Shown here: positions 56,118 through 64,000 of the stretch, piece after piece
Numbering within the stretch: the stretch's first letter is position 1
Layout of the letters: every line of letters starts with the position of its first letter
DNA from: Pigmentiphaga litoralis
GTDB lineage: Bacteria > Pseudomonadota > Gammaproteobacteria > Burkholderiales > Burkholderiaceae_B
Direction of reading: 5' to 3'
Length of the DNA: 64,000 bases
Assembly: GCF_013408655.1 (NCBI RefSeq)
Contig: NZ_JACCBP010000003.1
Coordinates: forward strand, 482,011 to 546,010
Notes under the pieces: model-generated
The model's database searches: none
What the model was told of the DNA's origin: nothing
The model's input: the letters and a program-made list of their open reading frames with translations, nothing else
Translations under genes and position numbers: made by a program

Positions 56118-57289
56118 TCATCACGTCCCTGCTGGATACCGACCTCTACAAGTTCACGATGATGCAGGTCGTCCTGCATCAGTTCCCGGCCGCACAGGTT
56201 CAGTACAAGTACAAGTGCCGCACCCAGGGCGTCGACCTGCAGCCCTATGTGGACGAAATTCGCGACGAGGTCCGTCAGCTCTGCGCGCTGCGCTTCACCG
56301 ACGAAGAGCTCGATTACCTGGGCAGCATGCGCTTCATCAAGAGCGACTTCGTCGACTTCCTGCGGCTCTTTCACCTGCCCGAACGCTGCATCTCGATCGA
56401 AAAGTCGGCAAGCCCGGGCGAACTCGACATCATGGTGGAAGGCCCGTGGCTGCACACCATCCTGTTCGAAATTCCGGTCCTGTCGATCGTGAACGAGGTG
56501 TACTTTCGCAATACCCAGCTGGCGCCGGCCTACGAAGAAGGGCGCGCTCGCCTGCAGAGCAAGGTGCAGCTGGTCCGCAACGACCCCGACCTCAAGGAAT
56601 TCCGGGTGGCCGATTACGGCACCCGCCGCCGCTTCTCCAAGCGCTGGCACGAAGAAGTCATGGTCACGCTGCGCGACACGCTCAAAGAAAACTTTGCCGG
56701 CACCAGCAACGTGTACTTCGCCATGAAGCACGGCCTCACGCCGCTGGGCACCATGGCGCATGAATACCTGCAGGCCTGCCAGGCGCTCGGGCCGCGTCTT
56801 CGCGACTCGCAAACCTATGGCTTCGAAGTGTGGGCGCGGGAATACCGGGGCGACCTCGGCATTGCGCTGTCCGACGTGTACGGCATGAGCGCGTTCCTGC
56901 GCGACTTCGACATGTACTTCTGCAAGCTGTTTGACGGCGCGCGCCATGATTCGGGCGACCCCTTCCAGTGGGGCGAACGCCTGATCGCCCACTATCGCCA
57001 GAATCGGGTCGACCCGCGTACCAAAACGCTGGTGTTTTCCGACGGCCTGACCTTCCCGCTGGCGATCGAACTGGCCAAACGTTTCGCCGGCCGCTGTATC
57101 ACGGCGTTCGGGATCGGGACCAATCTGACGAACGACCTCAGCTATCAGCCGCTGCAGGTCGTAATGAAAATGGTTCGCTGCAACGGGCAACCGGTCGCCA
57201 AGGTGTCCGACACACCCGAAAAAACCATGTGCGACGACAAAGCCTATCTGGCCTACCTGCGACAGGTCTTCGAGATCCCGGCGGAATAA
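56114..57289 (+). CDS. pncB: Nicotinate phosphoribosyltransferase
   Basis: PncB makes nicotinate mononucleotide from nicotinate in NAD salvage. It has 391 residues: [20 protein letters not shown] at the start, then [41 protein letters not shown] and the phosphoribosyl site [14 protein letters not shown]; the C-terminus has [10 protein letters not shown]. The ATG at 56114 overlaps the panB stop. Joining cofactor genes for CoA and NAD in one operon is a sensible but uncommon arrangement. A terminator directly follows. Confidence 0.96.
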   Translation: MIITSLLDTDLYKFTMMQVVLHQFPAAQVQYKYKCRTQGVDLQPYVDEIRDEVRQLCALRFTDEELDYLGSMRFIKSDFVDFLRLFHLPERCISIEKSASPGELDIMVEGPWLHTILFEIPVLSIVNEVYFRNTQLAPAYEEGRARLQSKVQLVRNDPDLKEFRVADYGTRRRFSKRWHEEVMVTLRDTLKENFAGTSNVYFAMKHGLTPLGTMAHEYLQACQALGPRLRDSQTYGFEVWAREYRGDLGIALSDVYGMSAFLRDFDMYFCKLFDGARHDSGDPFQWGERLIAHYRQNRVDPRTKTLVFSDGLTFPLAIELAKRFAGRCITAFGIGTNLTNDLSYQPLQVVMKMVRCNGQPVAKVSDTPEKTMCDDKAYLAYLRQVFEIPAE

Positions 57290-57330
57290 AAAAAAGCCAG
57301 GCTGTCCGATACGGAAGCCTGGCTTTTTTA
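57290..57330. terminator. Bidirectional terminator after pncB
   Basis: AAGCCAGGCT pairs with AGCCTGGCTT around a 12-base loop, with A-run and T-run. The A-run begins at the pncB stop codon. It also serves the convergent feo operon. Confidence 0.92.
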
Positions 57331-57357
57331 CTGGCGCGGTGGGACGGTGCGCGAACC

Positions 57358-57693
57358 TTAAATGGACTCGCGTTTCACCAGTTTGATGGGTCGCACCGGC
57401 ACGCCAGGATCGGTCTTGGGGGACGTCATTGCCGGCGACGCGTCCGACGACGTGCCGCAGCTGTCGCACGTCCCGCACCCGCTCCCGCAACCCCCGGCGT
57501 CGACCTTGCGTGCCGACCATTTCCGGCCGACCGATTGCATCCACGCGGGGTGCCCGTCCTTCGTCATCCAGCTTCCCGCACGCTGTTTCAGTCGCGCGTG
57601 GGTCTTCGGCATCATCCGCCGGAAAGCGCCCAGCGCGCATGCCAGCACGACCAGGCCAACTACCAGGCTTTCGAAGGTCGAATACGCAGTCAT
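57358..57693 (-). CDS. Small Cys-rich membrane protein of the feo operon
   Basis: A 111-residue protein: one N-terminal membrane helix (TFESLVVGLVVLACALGAFR), then a basic segment and the cysteine cluster GGCGSGCGTCDSCG near residues 74-87, with four Cys. The ATG at 57693 overlaps the feoB stop by 4 bases. It is neither FeoC of the enterobacterial winged-helix type nor a known feo gene by name; it resembles a DUF6587-type partner of FeoB seen in Betaproteobacteria. The cysteines could bind iron or an iron-sulfur cluster at the membrane. Confidence 0.72.
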   Translation of the reverse strand: MTAYSTFESLVVGLVVLACALGAFRRMMPKTHARLKQRAGSWMTKDGHPAWMQSVGRKWSARKVDAGGCGSGCGTCDSCGTSSDASPAMTSPKTDPGVPVRPIKLVKRESI

Positions 57694-59534
57694 GTCAGCA
57701 TCCTTGTGACGTGATAGGTGATGAACGAAGCAATGTAGGCCAGCGCGAACAGGTACACCGTCGCGATGCCGACCCATTTCCACGAGGCCGTCTCGCGGCG
57801 GATCACCGCCAGCGTCGACAGGCACTGCGGCGCGAAGATGAACCAGGCCAGCAGCGAAAACGCCGTCGCCAATTCCCATTGGGCGGCAATCAGCGGCGTC
57901 AGCGTGGTGGCTGCGTCATCTGCCGCGCCCGACAGCGCGTACACGGTGGCCAATGCGCCCACGGCGACTTCCCGCGCGGCCAGACCCGGCACCAGCGCAA
58001 TAGAAATCTGCCAGTTGAACCCGATCGGCTCGAAAATGGTCTGCAAGGCATTACCGATGCGGCCGGCAAAGCTGTACTCGATGGCCGGGCCCACGGCGCC
58101 TTCCGGTGGCGACGGGAAGGTCGACAGGAACCAGATCAGCACGGTCAGCGTCAGGATCACGCCCCCCACGCGCATCAGGAAGATGCGGGCGCGTTCCATC
58201 AGGCCCACGAACAGGTCCCGGGCATGCGGCACCCGGTACGACGGCAGTTCCAGCAGCAGCGAGTGCTCACGCGTATCGCGTCGGAACAGCTTCATCACCC
58301 AGGCCACCCCCAGCGCGCTGACAATGCCCGCCACGTACAGCACGAACAGGGTCACGCCCTGCAGGTTGAAGATGCCCAGCACCGTGTCCGCCGGCACGAA
58401 AGCGCCGATCAGCAGTGCGTAGACGGGCAGGCGAGCCGAACACGTCATCAGCGGCGCCACCATGATGGTCGCCAGCCGCTCTCGTGTGTCCTGGATGCTG
58501 CGGGTGGCCATGATGCCCGGAATGGCGCAGGCAAAACTCGACAGCAGCGGAATGAAAGATCGGCCAGTCAGCCCGGCGCCGATCATCATGCGGTCGAGCA
58601 GGAAGGCCGCCCGCGGCAGATAGCCTGATTCTTCAAGGATCAGGATGAAAAAGAACAGGATCAGGATCTGCGGCAGGAAGACCAGCACGCTACCCACGCC
58701 GGCGATCAGGCCGTCCACGATCAGGCTGTGCAGCAGACCTTCCGGCATCAGGTTGCCGACCTGTTCACCCAGCCAGCCGATGCCCGATTCGATCCCGCCC
58801 ATGATGGGCTCGGCCCACGAAAACACGGCCTGGAACATCAGGAACATGACCGCAGCCAGGATCACCAGGCCCAGTACCGGGTGCAGCACCCATCGGTCCA
58901 CGGCATCGTCGATGGCGGCGGTACGGCGGGGGATGGTCACGGCCGCCTTCAGCAAGCGATTGACCTCGGCATGCAGGTCGGCGCCTTCGGGCAGCGAGGG
59001 CGGAAGGGCCGGTACGCCCTCATCGATGCGCGACAGCAGGCTCGCCGCGCCGTCGTGCTTGACTGCCACTGTCTCGACGATCGGCATGCCCAGCTGCTCC
59101 TGCAGCCTGGCGCGGTCGATCACGATGCCGCGGCGGGCGGCCGCATCGCTCATGTTCAGCGCCATCACCATCGGCAGGCCCAGGCGCTGCAGTTCCAGCA
59201 CGAAGCGCAGATGCAGCCGCAGGTTGGTCGCGTCCACTACCGCCACCAGCATGTCGGGCCGGGCCTCGCCGGCCCGCAGGCCCATACAGATGTCCCGCGT
59301 GACCGCTTCATCGGGGCTCACCGCGTGCAGACTGTAGGCGCCAGGCAGATCCAGGATGCTTAGCGTGTGGCCCGCCGGCGTGGTCAGGCGGCCTTCTTTG
59401 CGTTCAACCGTGACGCCAGCGTAGTTGGCGACCTTCTGGCGGCTGCCCGTCAGCAGATTGAAGAGGGCGGTCTTGCCGCAGTTGGGATTGCCGACCAGCG
59501 CGATACGCTGGGCGGACAGAACTTGAGTCGTCAT
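57690..59534 (-). CDS. feoB: Ferrous iron transport protein FeoB
   Basis: A GTP-driven Fe(II) importer in the inner membrane, 614 residues. The N-terminal G-protein domain has GNPNCGKT (15-22), DLPGAYSL and MALNMSD (NxxD variant). A membrane part follows with 8-10 hydrophobic segments. The length is shorter than the 773 residues of E. coli FeoB, so the linker and C-terminal region are reduced. It lies between feoA (9 bases upstream) and the Cys-rich gene (overlapping). Confidence 0.95.
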   Translation of the reverse strand: MTTQVLSAQRIALVGNPNCGKTALFNLLTGSRQKVANYAGVTVERKEGRLTTPAGHTLSILDLPGAYSLHAVSPDEAVTRDICMGLRAGEARPDMLVAVVDATNLRLHLRFVLELQRLGLPMVMALNMSDAAARRGIVIDRARLQEQLGMPIVETVAVKHDGAASLLSRIDEGVPALPPSLPEGADLHAEVNRLLKAAVTIPRRTAAIDDAVDRWVLHPVLGLVILAAVMFLMFQAVFSWAEPIMGGIESGIGWLGEQVGNLMPEGLLHSLIVDGLIAGVGSVLVFLPQILILFFFILILEESGYLPRAAFLLDRMMIGAGLTGRSFIPLLSSFACAIPGIMATRSIQDTRERLATIMVAPLMTCSARLPVYALLIGAFVPADTVLGIFNLQGVTLFVLYVAGIVSALGVAWVMKLFRRDTREHSLLLELPSYRVPHARDLFVGLMERARIFLMRVGGVILTLTVLIWFLSTFPSPPEGAVGPAIEYSFAGRIGNALQTIFEPIGFNWQISIALVPGLAAREVAVGALATVYALSGAADDAATTLTPLIAAQWELATAFSLLAWFIFAPQCLSTLAVIRRETASWKWVGIATVYLFALAYIASFITYHVTRMLT

Positions 59535-59543
59535 GAGTGGAAA

Positions 59544-59795
59544 TCAGCCTGCAGCAAAGGGTTCGACCAGGACGCGCGCCGCTTCGGCACGGCGCAGGGC
59601 AAAACGTGTGAACCCGATCTGGATCAACAGCGGGTCGGCGCCAATCGGGCCTCGGGCAACGATGCGCACGGGCTCGCCAGCGACAAATCCTAGGTCGCGC
59701 AAGCGTGTGGCGATGGGATCCGGCAGCCCCACGTCCTCCACCGTAGTCACGGCCGCCTGTTGGCCGTACGGCAGGTCGGAGAGACGAATGGTCAT
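59544..59795 (-). CDS. feoA: Ferrous iron transport accessory protein FeoA
   Basis: An 83-residue SH3-like protein required for FeoB-dependent Fe(II) uptake: TIRLSDLPYGQQAAVTTVED at the start and IATRLRDLGFVAGEPVRIVA in the middle. It is the first gene of feoA-feoB-cys-rich gene. The Fur-box-like site at 59811-59829 lies 16 bases before its start codon. Confidence 0.92.
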   Translation of the reverse strand: MTIRLSDLPYGQQAAVTTVEDVGLPDPIATRLRDLGFVAGEPVRIVARGPIGADPLLIQIGFTRFALRRAEAARVLVEPFAAG

Positions 59796-59810
59796 GGGCG
59801 CACCTGTTCC

Positions 59811-59829
59811 TTTAATGAAAATGATTGTT
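59811..59829. promoter_or_regulatory. Fur-box-like site before feoA
   Basis: TTTAATGAAAATGATTGTT matches the 19-base Fur consensus GATAATGATAATCATTATC at 13 positions and lies in AT-rich sequence directly upstream of feoA. Fur repression of iron uptake genes is well known in the group. Confidence 0.72.
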
Positions 59830-60026
59830 AATTATAAAAGTTTTCGGCGTCCGGGGCGTTGCAGGTGGGTGGATCCGCTTGAACGGCGTCGCAGCTGACG
59901 ATCCGGCACGTCAGGAACGGCGACCCACCGCGTCTGGCAGCCTCCAACGCATGCCACTCGTGCAGGGCGCGGCGGGATCATGCCATCATTCGTCTGCCTT
60001 CCAACAGTCGCATACGAGGAGTTCCG

Positions 60027-61001
60027 ATGTCCCGTCCCGTGGTTGCTTTCACCCGTCAGTACTTTCCCGATACCGCCGAGCCCCTGGCCCATCGTGCGGA
60101 CCTGCGGCTCAGCCCGGCAGACGAAGCCCTGGATGCGGCCGGAATCGTGCGCCACGTGGCGGGGTGCAGCGCAGCCGTTGCCACCACGGGCTGCCCGTTC
60201 ACGGCCTCGGTGATCGACCAGTTGCCGGAACTGCGCCTGATCGCGAATGTGGGAGTGGGGTACAACAATATCGACGTGGCCGCCGCCACCCGCCGCGGGA
60301 TCATGGTGACCAACACGCCGGACGTGCTGACTGAATCCACAGCCGACATGGCCTGGGCGTTATTGCTGGCCGCCGGCCGCCGGATCGGTGATTCGGAACG
60401 CTGGTTGCGCGACGGCCAGTGGAACCGCTGGGCCATCGACCTCTGGCTGGGCGCTGACCTGCACGGCACGACGCTGGGCATTGTCGGCATGGGTCGTATC
60501 GGCCGCGCGATTGCCCGCCGGGCAAAGGGCTTTGGCATGAACGTGATCTATCACAACCGCCGCACCTTGCCTGCCGGCGAAGACGAAGGCGCTCGCTGGG
60601 TGGACAAGGCCGAATTGTTGTCGACGGCCGACCACGTCATCCTGGTCGTGCCGTACTCGGCCGAAACGCACCACATCATCGGCGCAGAGCAACTGGCCGC
60701 GATGAAACGCACCGCCGTCCTTGTCAATATCGGGCGGGGCGGCCTGGTGGACGACGTGGCCCTGGCCCAGGCGCTCAAGTCCGGCCAGATTGCCTCAGCC
60801 GGCCTCGACGTATTCGAAAACGAGCCCCGCATTCACCCCGACCTGCTGGCCGCGCCCAACGCGGTCCTGACCCCGCACATCGGCAGCGCCACATTCCGCA
60901 CGCGCCGCGCGATGTGCGACCTGGCTGTCGCCAACGTGGCCGACTGGCTGGACGGCAAGCCGCCCCGCACGCTGGTCAACAAGGACGTGCTGCCAGTCTG
61001 A
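60027..61001 (+). CDS. D-2-hydroxyacid dehydrogenase (glyoxylate reductase-like)
   Basis: A 324-residue NAD(P)-dependent dehydrogenase of the GhrB/GyaR type. It has ANVGVGYNNIDVAAATRRGI, the dinucleotide motif GIVGMGRIGRAIARRAKGFG, catalytic Arg in LVNIGRGGLVDD, Glu in FENEP and His in LTPHIGSAT. It reduces glyoxylate, hydroxypyruvate or related 2-keto acids. It starts with ATG at 60027. Divergent from the feo operon; no operon partner. Substrate cannot be told from sequence. Confidence 0.92.
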   Translation: MSRPVVAFTRQYFPDTAEPLAHRADLRLSPADEALDAAGIVRHVAGCSAAVATTGCPFTASVIDQLPELRLIANVGVGYNNIDVAAATRRGIMVTNTPDVLTESTADMAWALLLAAGRRIGDSERWLRDGQWNRWAIDLWLGADLHGTTLGIVGMGRIGRAIARRAKGFGMNVIYHNRRTLPAGEDEGARWVDKAELLSTADHVILVVPYSAETHHIIGAEQLAAMKRTAVLVNIGRGGLVDDVALAQALKSGQIASAGLDVFENEPRIHPDLLAAPNAVLTPHIGSATFRTRRAMCDLAVANVADWLDGKPPRTLVNKDVLPV

Positions 61002-61165
61002 CGTTTGCGTGGGGCCTCTGCCATGGCGGGAGCCCTCGCGGTCGCGGGCGTGCGTGTGGCCGGCCGGCCGGGTATTGGTCCTGGCAGTCCGGCTCGTCAT
61101 GGGAGTCGGGCTGCTCAGCCCGCCTCGTGATTCGCTTCATCAGTCCGCCTTGTGGGCCCGCCGCT

Positions 61166-61423
61166 TCAGTCTTTCAGCGAGTCGTACAAGGCCACGTATT
61201 CTTCCATTGCCTGCTCGCGGCTCTTGCCTGATTGCGTCTGCCACGCGTCCCACTTGGCGCGAGCCACGAAATCCGTCATGCCGGGGCGTTCACCCGAGGC
61301 ATCGCCCTGGCTGCCCTGCTTGTAGAGCGAGTACATCTTCAGCAGCGTCATGTTGTCGGGCCGCTCCGACAAGGTCTTGCTTGCGGCAACTGCGTCGTTG
61401 AATCGTGTCGTCAGATCGCTCAT
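61166..61423 (-). CDS. Acyl-CoA-binding protein
   Basis: An 85-residue ACBP-fold protein. It carries the conserved motif LKMYSLYKQGSQGDASGERP and ARAKWDAWQTQSGKSREQAM, spread over four helices that bind medium- and long-chain acyl-CoA in the cytoplasm. I chose the ATG at 61423 (MSDLTTRFNDAV). Monocistronic. Common in Betaproteobacteria, although the family is better known in eukaryotes. Confidence 0.94.
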   Translation of the reverse strand: MSDLTTRFNDAVAASKTLSERPDNMTLLKMYSLYKQGSQGDASGERPGMTDFVARAKWDAWQTQSGKSREQAMEEYVALYDSLKD

Positions 61424-61602
61424 GGTGGTTCCTGTCAAAGGTAAAGGGGATGGCTCCACCCTACCGAATTCCGCTGTCACTGTCCAAGCAGCAGGCGCAG
61501 GCCTTCGGGCAGTGCCGGGCATCGAGAGGGTTCGGCATCTAAAGGGTGCGGCATCGAAGGATGGGGATTAAAAGGGCCGGACGCCAGACTGCCGCACATC
61601 GC

Positions 61603-61632
61603 AGGCCCGGACATCACAGGCCCGGACATCAC
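61603..61632. repeat. Tandem 15-bp repeat between ACBP and arginase genes
   Basis: AGGCCCGGACATCAC occurs twice in a row. Just upstream (61520-61600) are degenerate GGCATC...AAAGGGT elements. The whole 221-base gap looks repetitive and non-coding. Confidence 0.75.
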
Positions 61633-61644
61633 ACGACGTGGCAA

Positions 61645-62580
61645 TCAAAGGGTAGGGCGCACAAGGGTGGACTTGCCGAAAAGGCTGCTCAAGAGATCGA
61701 CCGCCAGAAGGGCCGTGCGGTTCTGCACGTCACGTGCGGGGTTGATCTCGACGACATCGACCGAGCCCAGCCTTCCGGAATCGGCGATCATCTCCATACA
61801 TAACTGCGCCTCGCGATACGTTACGCCTCCGAGAACGGGCGTCCCCACGCCCGGCGCAATGTCGGGGTCCAGGAAGTCCACGTCGAAGCTCACGTGCAGG
61901 TGCGTATCGTCGTCCAGTCCTTCCAGCGCACGTTCGACTGTCGCACGCATGCCGACCTCGTCGATATACCGCATGTCGTACACGGTCAGGCCGGTCTGCT
62001 TCACGAACTGCTTTTCCCCTTCGTCGACGCTCCGGATGCCCACCTGCCTGACTTCGGTTGCCAGGATTGCCGGTTGCCGGTCCGACAATGAGATCAGTTC
62101 CATCGGCCCGTGACCGCACAGGCAAGCGACAGGCATGCCATGGATGTTGCCGCTTGGGGTCATGGCCGACGTGTTGAAGTCGGTGTGCGCGTCCAGCCAG
62201 AGCACCCGCAGCCGTTTGCCGCGTCGCCGGCAATCCTGGGCGACCGCACTGATCGATCCGATGGCCAGCGAATGATCACCGCCAAGCACAACAGGAAGGG
62301 CATTGCGCGACAGGCTTCCCAGCACGGCGTTGAACAAGGCCGTGTTCCAGGCATGAACTTCGCCAAGGTGACGGTAGCCATTGGCCGCCGGTTGCCGGGG
62401 ATTCAACGGCCCCACAAGGTCCCCACAGTCGACAACATGAAAGCCCAGCAATCGAAGTGCGGTGTCCAGGTCGGCAACCCGCAGCGCCGCCGGCCCCATG
62501 GAGGTTCCTCGGACACCGGCGCCGACATCTGTAGGCGCACCTATGAGTTCTATGACGGGCAGGCTTGCGTGACGACTCAT
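61645..62580 (-). CDS. rocF: Arginase
   Basis: Hydrolyses arginine to ornithine and urea. It has 311 residues with the three manganese motifs GGDHSLAIGS, WLDAHTDFN and SFDVDFLDPDIAPG, the arginase-specific SGNIHGMP, and the end VEINPARDVQNRTALLAVDL. I chose the ATG at 62580, preceded by AGGAG; the open frame extends far upstream without protein character. It is divergent from a hydratase gene. No urease or arc genes are seen. Confidence 0.94.
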   Translation of the reverse strand: MSRHASLPVIELIGAPTDVGAGVRGTSMGPAALRVADLDTALRLLGFHVVDCGDLVGPLNPRQPAANGYRHLGEVHAWNTALFNAVLGSLSRNALPVVLGGDHSLAIGSISAVAQDCRRRGKRLRVLWLDAHTDFNTSAMTPSGNIHGMPVACLCGHGPMELISLSDRQPAILATEVRQVGIRSVDEGEKQFVKQTGLTVYDMRYIDEVGMRATVERALEGLDDDTHLHVSFDVDFLDPDIAPGVGTPVLGGVTYREAQLCMEMIADSGRLGSVDVVEINPARDVQNRTALLAVDLLSSLFGKSTLVRPTL

Positions 62581-62727
62581 GAACGTGTGCTCCTGATTGG
62601 GCGGCGAAGATAACGATCCTGGAATGCCATGGCGATGGTGCAGGCGCGGAACGCAGGCAGCAAGCGCCACGCCCATTGACCAAGAACTTGTGATCGCGTC
62701 AGACCCCCTATATATAGTGAGCACCAA

Positions 62728-62748
62728 CGTGTGTCGATCGACCACACG
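62728..62748. promoter_or_regulatory. Interrupted palindrome in the divergent promoter region
   Basis: CGTGTG (62728-62733) pairs with CACACG (62743-62748) around TCGATCGAC, itself nearly palindromic. It lies between the divergent arginase and hydratase genes, near a TATATATAG at about 62709-62717. It could be an operator for either gene. Confidence 0.45.
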
Positions 62749-62817
62749 CCTATCGTATCGATCAATCAAGCCAGTTGGCGCGACGGCGCCAGCAAAACTC
62801 CATGAGGGATGTCCACG

Positions 62818-63615
62818 ATGACTACTGCAGCGCCGACGATGCCTGGCACCTTTGACCCGAGGCCGGCAGCCGAGCTGCTGTGGGAGACCTGGCGTGATCA
62901 CGGGGTCCTCCAGGCCTTGCCCGAGGGCGTCCGCCCGGCCACGCTGGAAGACGGCTATGCCATCCAGGACGTGGTGGCCGCGTTACGGGGCGAGGCAGTG
63001 GCGGGGTGGAAGCTCGGAGTCGGCAGCGTTGGCGCTCTCCGGCAAGGCACCTTGACGCGGCCGTTGGCGGGCCGGGTCTTTGAGTCACTGGTTTACGCCG
63101 CCGGCAGTACGGTGCTACTGCCCACCGACCGCCCGATCACCGTGGAGTGCGAAATTGCGTTCGTCCTGGGCCAGGATATCGAACCCGGCAAGGCGCCAAG
63201 TCGCCTGGCCGACGTGGTGTCTGCTACCCATGTGACATTCGAGCTCGTACTGTCGCGGTTCCAGGATCGGCGAGCGGTTGGCTGGCCCAGCTTTGCGGCA
63301 GACGGGGTAGGCTTTGGCGCCTTGGTCGTGGGGCCCGAAGTCGAGACGGGCAGGATCGATGAGGTCGCACAAAGCATGGCGGTGCTGGCAAACGGCATGG
63401 AACGAGCACGGGTCGCAACCGGGGATGACGTGACCTCCCCATGGGCCTCCTTCGAAGCCCTGATCGACCACGCCGCGGAGCGGGGTGTCACATTGAGGGC
63501 AGGCCAGATAATCACGACAGGCGCTTGCGCCATGCCGTTCAATATTGCCGGGGAGCGGGTCGAGCTGGAGGCCCGTTTTGACGGGAAATACCTGCGAGCC
63601 TTAGTCGGCTCTTGA
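62818..63615 (+). CDS. 2-keto-4-pentenoate hydratase family protein
   Basis: A 265-residue protein of the fumarylacetoacetase/hydratase superfamily, like MhpD/DmpE. It contains GWKLGVGSVGALRQGTLTRP, VECEIAFVLGQDIEPG, THVTFELVLSRFQD and the C-terminal ITTGACAMPFNIAGERVE, typical metal-binding positions being the glutamates in the ECEIA segment. I chose the ATG at 62818 because GAGGG at 62804-62808 lies 9 bases before it; the ATG at 62809 would touch that ribosome site. No aromatic-degradation genes are nearby, so the substrate is unclear. Confidence 0.85.
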   Translation: MTTAAPTMPGTFDPRPAAELLWETWRDHGVLQALPEGVRPATLEDGYAIQDVVAALRGEAVAGWKLGVGSVGALRQGTLTRPLAGRVFESLVYAAGSTVLLPTDRPITVECEIAFVLGQDIEPGKAPSRLADVVSATHVTFELVLSRFQDRRAVGWPSFAADGVGFGALVVGPEVETGRIDEVAQSMAVLANGMERARVATGDDVTSPWASFEALIDHAAERGVTLRAGQIITTGACAMPFNIAGERVELEARFDGKYLRALVGS

Positions 63616-63783
63616 ATTTCGTTTTGCCGACTTGCAGACCCGAAAATAACCGTGCTATATTTCAAGGCTCGACGGAGCAAACGCAACGCGATCTGCCTAG
63701 GCAGCAGCGGTGCAGCGAGTTCTGAAGAGCAGCGGTGAACAGGCCAAAACCTGTGGGTGAAAACCCTGTGAAGATGTCTGGCA

Positions 63784-63806
63784 GTTGAAAGTTTGAATGT
63801 TTCAAC
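63784..63806. repeat. Inverted repeat upstream of the first terminal promoter
   Basis: GTTGAAA (63784-63790) pairs with TTTCAAC (63800-63806) around a 9-base spacer, ending 4 bases before the -35 box. It could be a regulator site or part of an upstream element. Confidence 0.5.
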
Positions 63807-63809
63807 GGT

Positions 63810-63838
63810 TTGACAAGCGTAAAAAACTCCTTCATAAT
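63810..63838 (+). promoter_or_regulatory. Strong sigma-70 promoter, probably stable RNA operon
   Basis: TTGACA (63810-63815), 17-base spacer, CATAAT (63833-63838), followed by CTCGCTTCTGTGCTGATG. The downstream text resembles the leader before 16S rRNA genes of Burkholderiales as I remember them. The 385 bases from 63616 to the end contain no gene. Confidence 0.75.
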
Positions 63839-63949
63839 CTCGCTTCTGTGCTGATGAAGAAATTCAACGGCAACGCAATAGAAAGTGCGGTACGAAGTAA
63901 ACGAACCAGCGCAGCGAAACACGCGGCGCACGCAGCAAAGCAAGGCGAC

Positions 63950-63978
63950 TTGCACGACGCGAAAAGATGGTTTAGAAT
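63950..63978 (+). promoter_or_regulatory. Second sigma-70 promoter at the right edge
   Basis: TTGCAC (63950-63955), 17-base spacer, TAGAAT (63973-63978). Tandem promoters 140 bases apart pointing out of the window fit a ribosomal RNA or other stable RNA operon. The transcribed gene lies beyond the edge. Confidence 0.7.
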
Positions 63979-64000
63979 AGCAGGCTTGCTGCAGCAAACG

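Overview
The window is a continuous stretch of high-GC bacterial chromosome from the Betaproteobacteria, order Burkholderiales. It is most likely from Alcaligenaceae (Bordetella, Achromobacter or Pigmentiphaga-like). The main reasons are the gene order hrcA-hemH-hslR-grpE-dnaK-dnaJ, the divergent bamE/fur pair, an intracellular PHB depolymerase with a cysteine nucleophile, and the codon usage. The genus is an inference. No insertion sequence, prophage, CRISPR array or tRNA was seen. Nearly all of the sequence is coding.

Layout. 0-2.4 kb: end of a flagellar cluster (flgK C-terminus, flgL). 2.4-7.5 kb: a signalling block with a receiver-ATPase protein, a hybrid histidine kinase/LuxR regulator pair, and divergent cheR and receiver-less cheB. 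7.5-12 kb: dapB, bamE, fur, recN, nadK. 12-18.9 kb: the heat-shock block hrcA, hemH, hslR, grpE, dnaK, dnaJ, with a clear sigma-32 promoter before grpE. 18.9-26.2 kb: a branched-chain-amino-acid type ABC importer with fused LivM-LivG, an alpha-hydroxy-acid oxidase and a LysR regulator. 26.2-32.5 kb: an M16 peptidase, a VWA/MoxR pair and two c-type cytochromes behind a possible structured leader. 32.6-36.5 kb: small proteins, an esterase, a DUF1841-like protein, NADP isocitrate dehydrogenase and a 25-residue membrane peptide. 36.6-39.9 kb: egtD-egtB (ergothioneine), a single-domain response regulator and a small hydrophilic protein. 39.9-43.5 kb: AsmA-like protein and rpoN. 43.8-50.7 kb: a cardiolipin-synthase-like lipoprotein, two sigma-54 activators, a sigma-54 type promoter ahead of a DUF883 gene, and several small stress-type proteins. 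50.8-54.9 kb: nth, rnfB, phaZ, fpr, fdxA. 55.2-57.3 kb: panB-pncB. 57.3-59.8 kb: feoA-feoB-small Cys-rich protein under a Fur-box-like site. 60-63.6 kb: a hydroxyacid dehydrogenase, an acyl-CoA-binding protein, arginase and a hydratase. The last 385 bases hold two strong sigma-70 promoters that probably drive an rRNA operon or other stable RNA beyond the window.

How the parts work together. Most of the window is housekeeping. The least explained parts are the two signalling areas. One lies next to the flagellar genes: a receiver joined to an RsbW-like ATPase, plus a CheR/CheB pair without an obvious chemoreceptor. The other is the sigma-54 area: rpoN, an activator with no sensory domain, an NtrC-type regulator with no adjacent kinase, and a run of small membrane, proline-rich, acidic and lysine-rich proteins. 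Several intergenic hairpins and palindromes are listed because the genes do not explain them.

All assignments come from reading the sequence and recognising family motifs. No database search was run.
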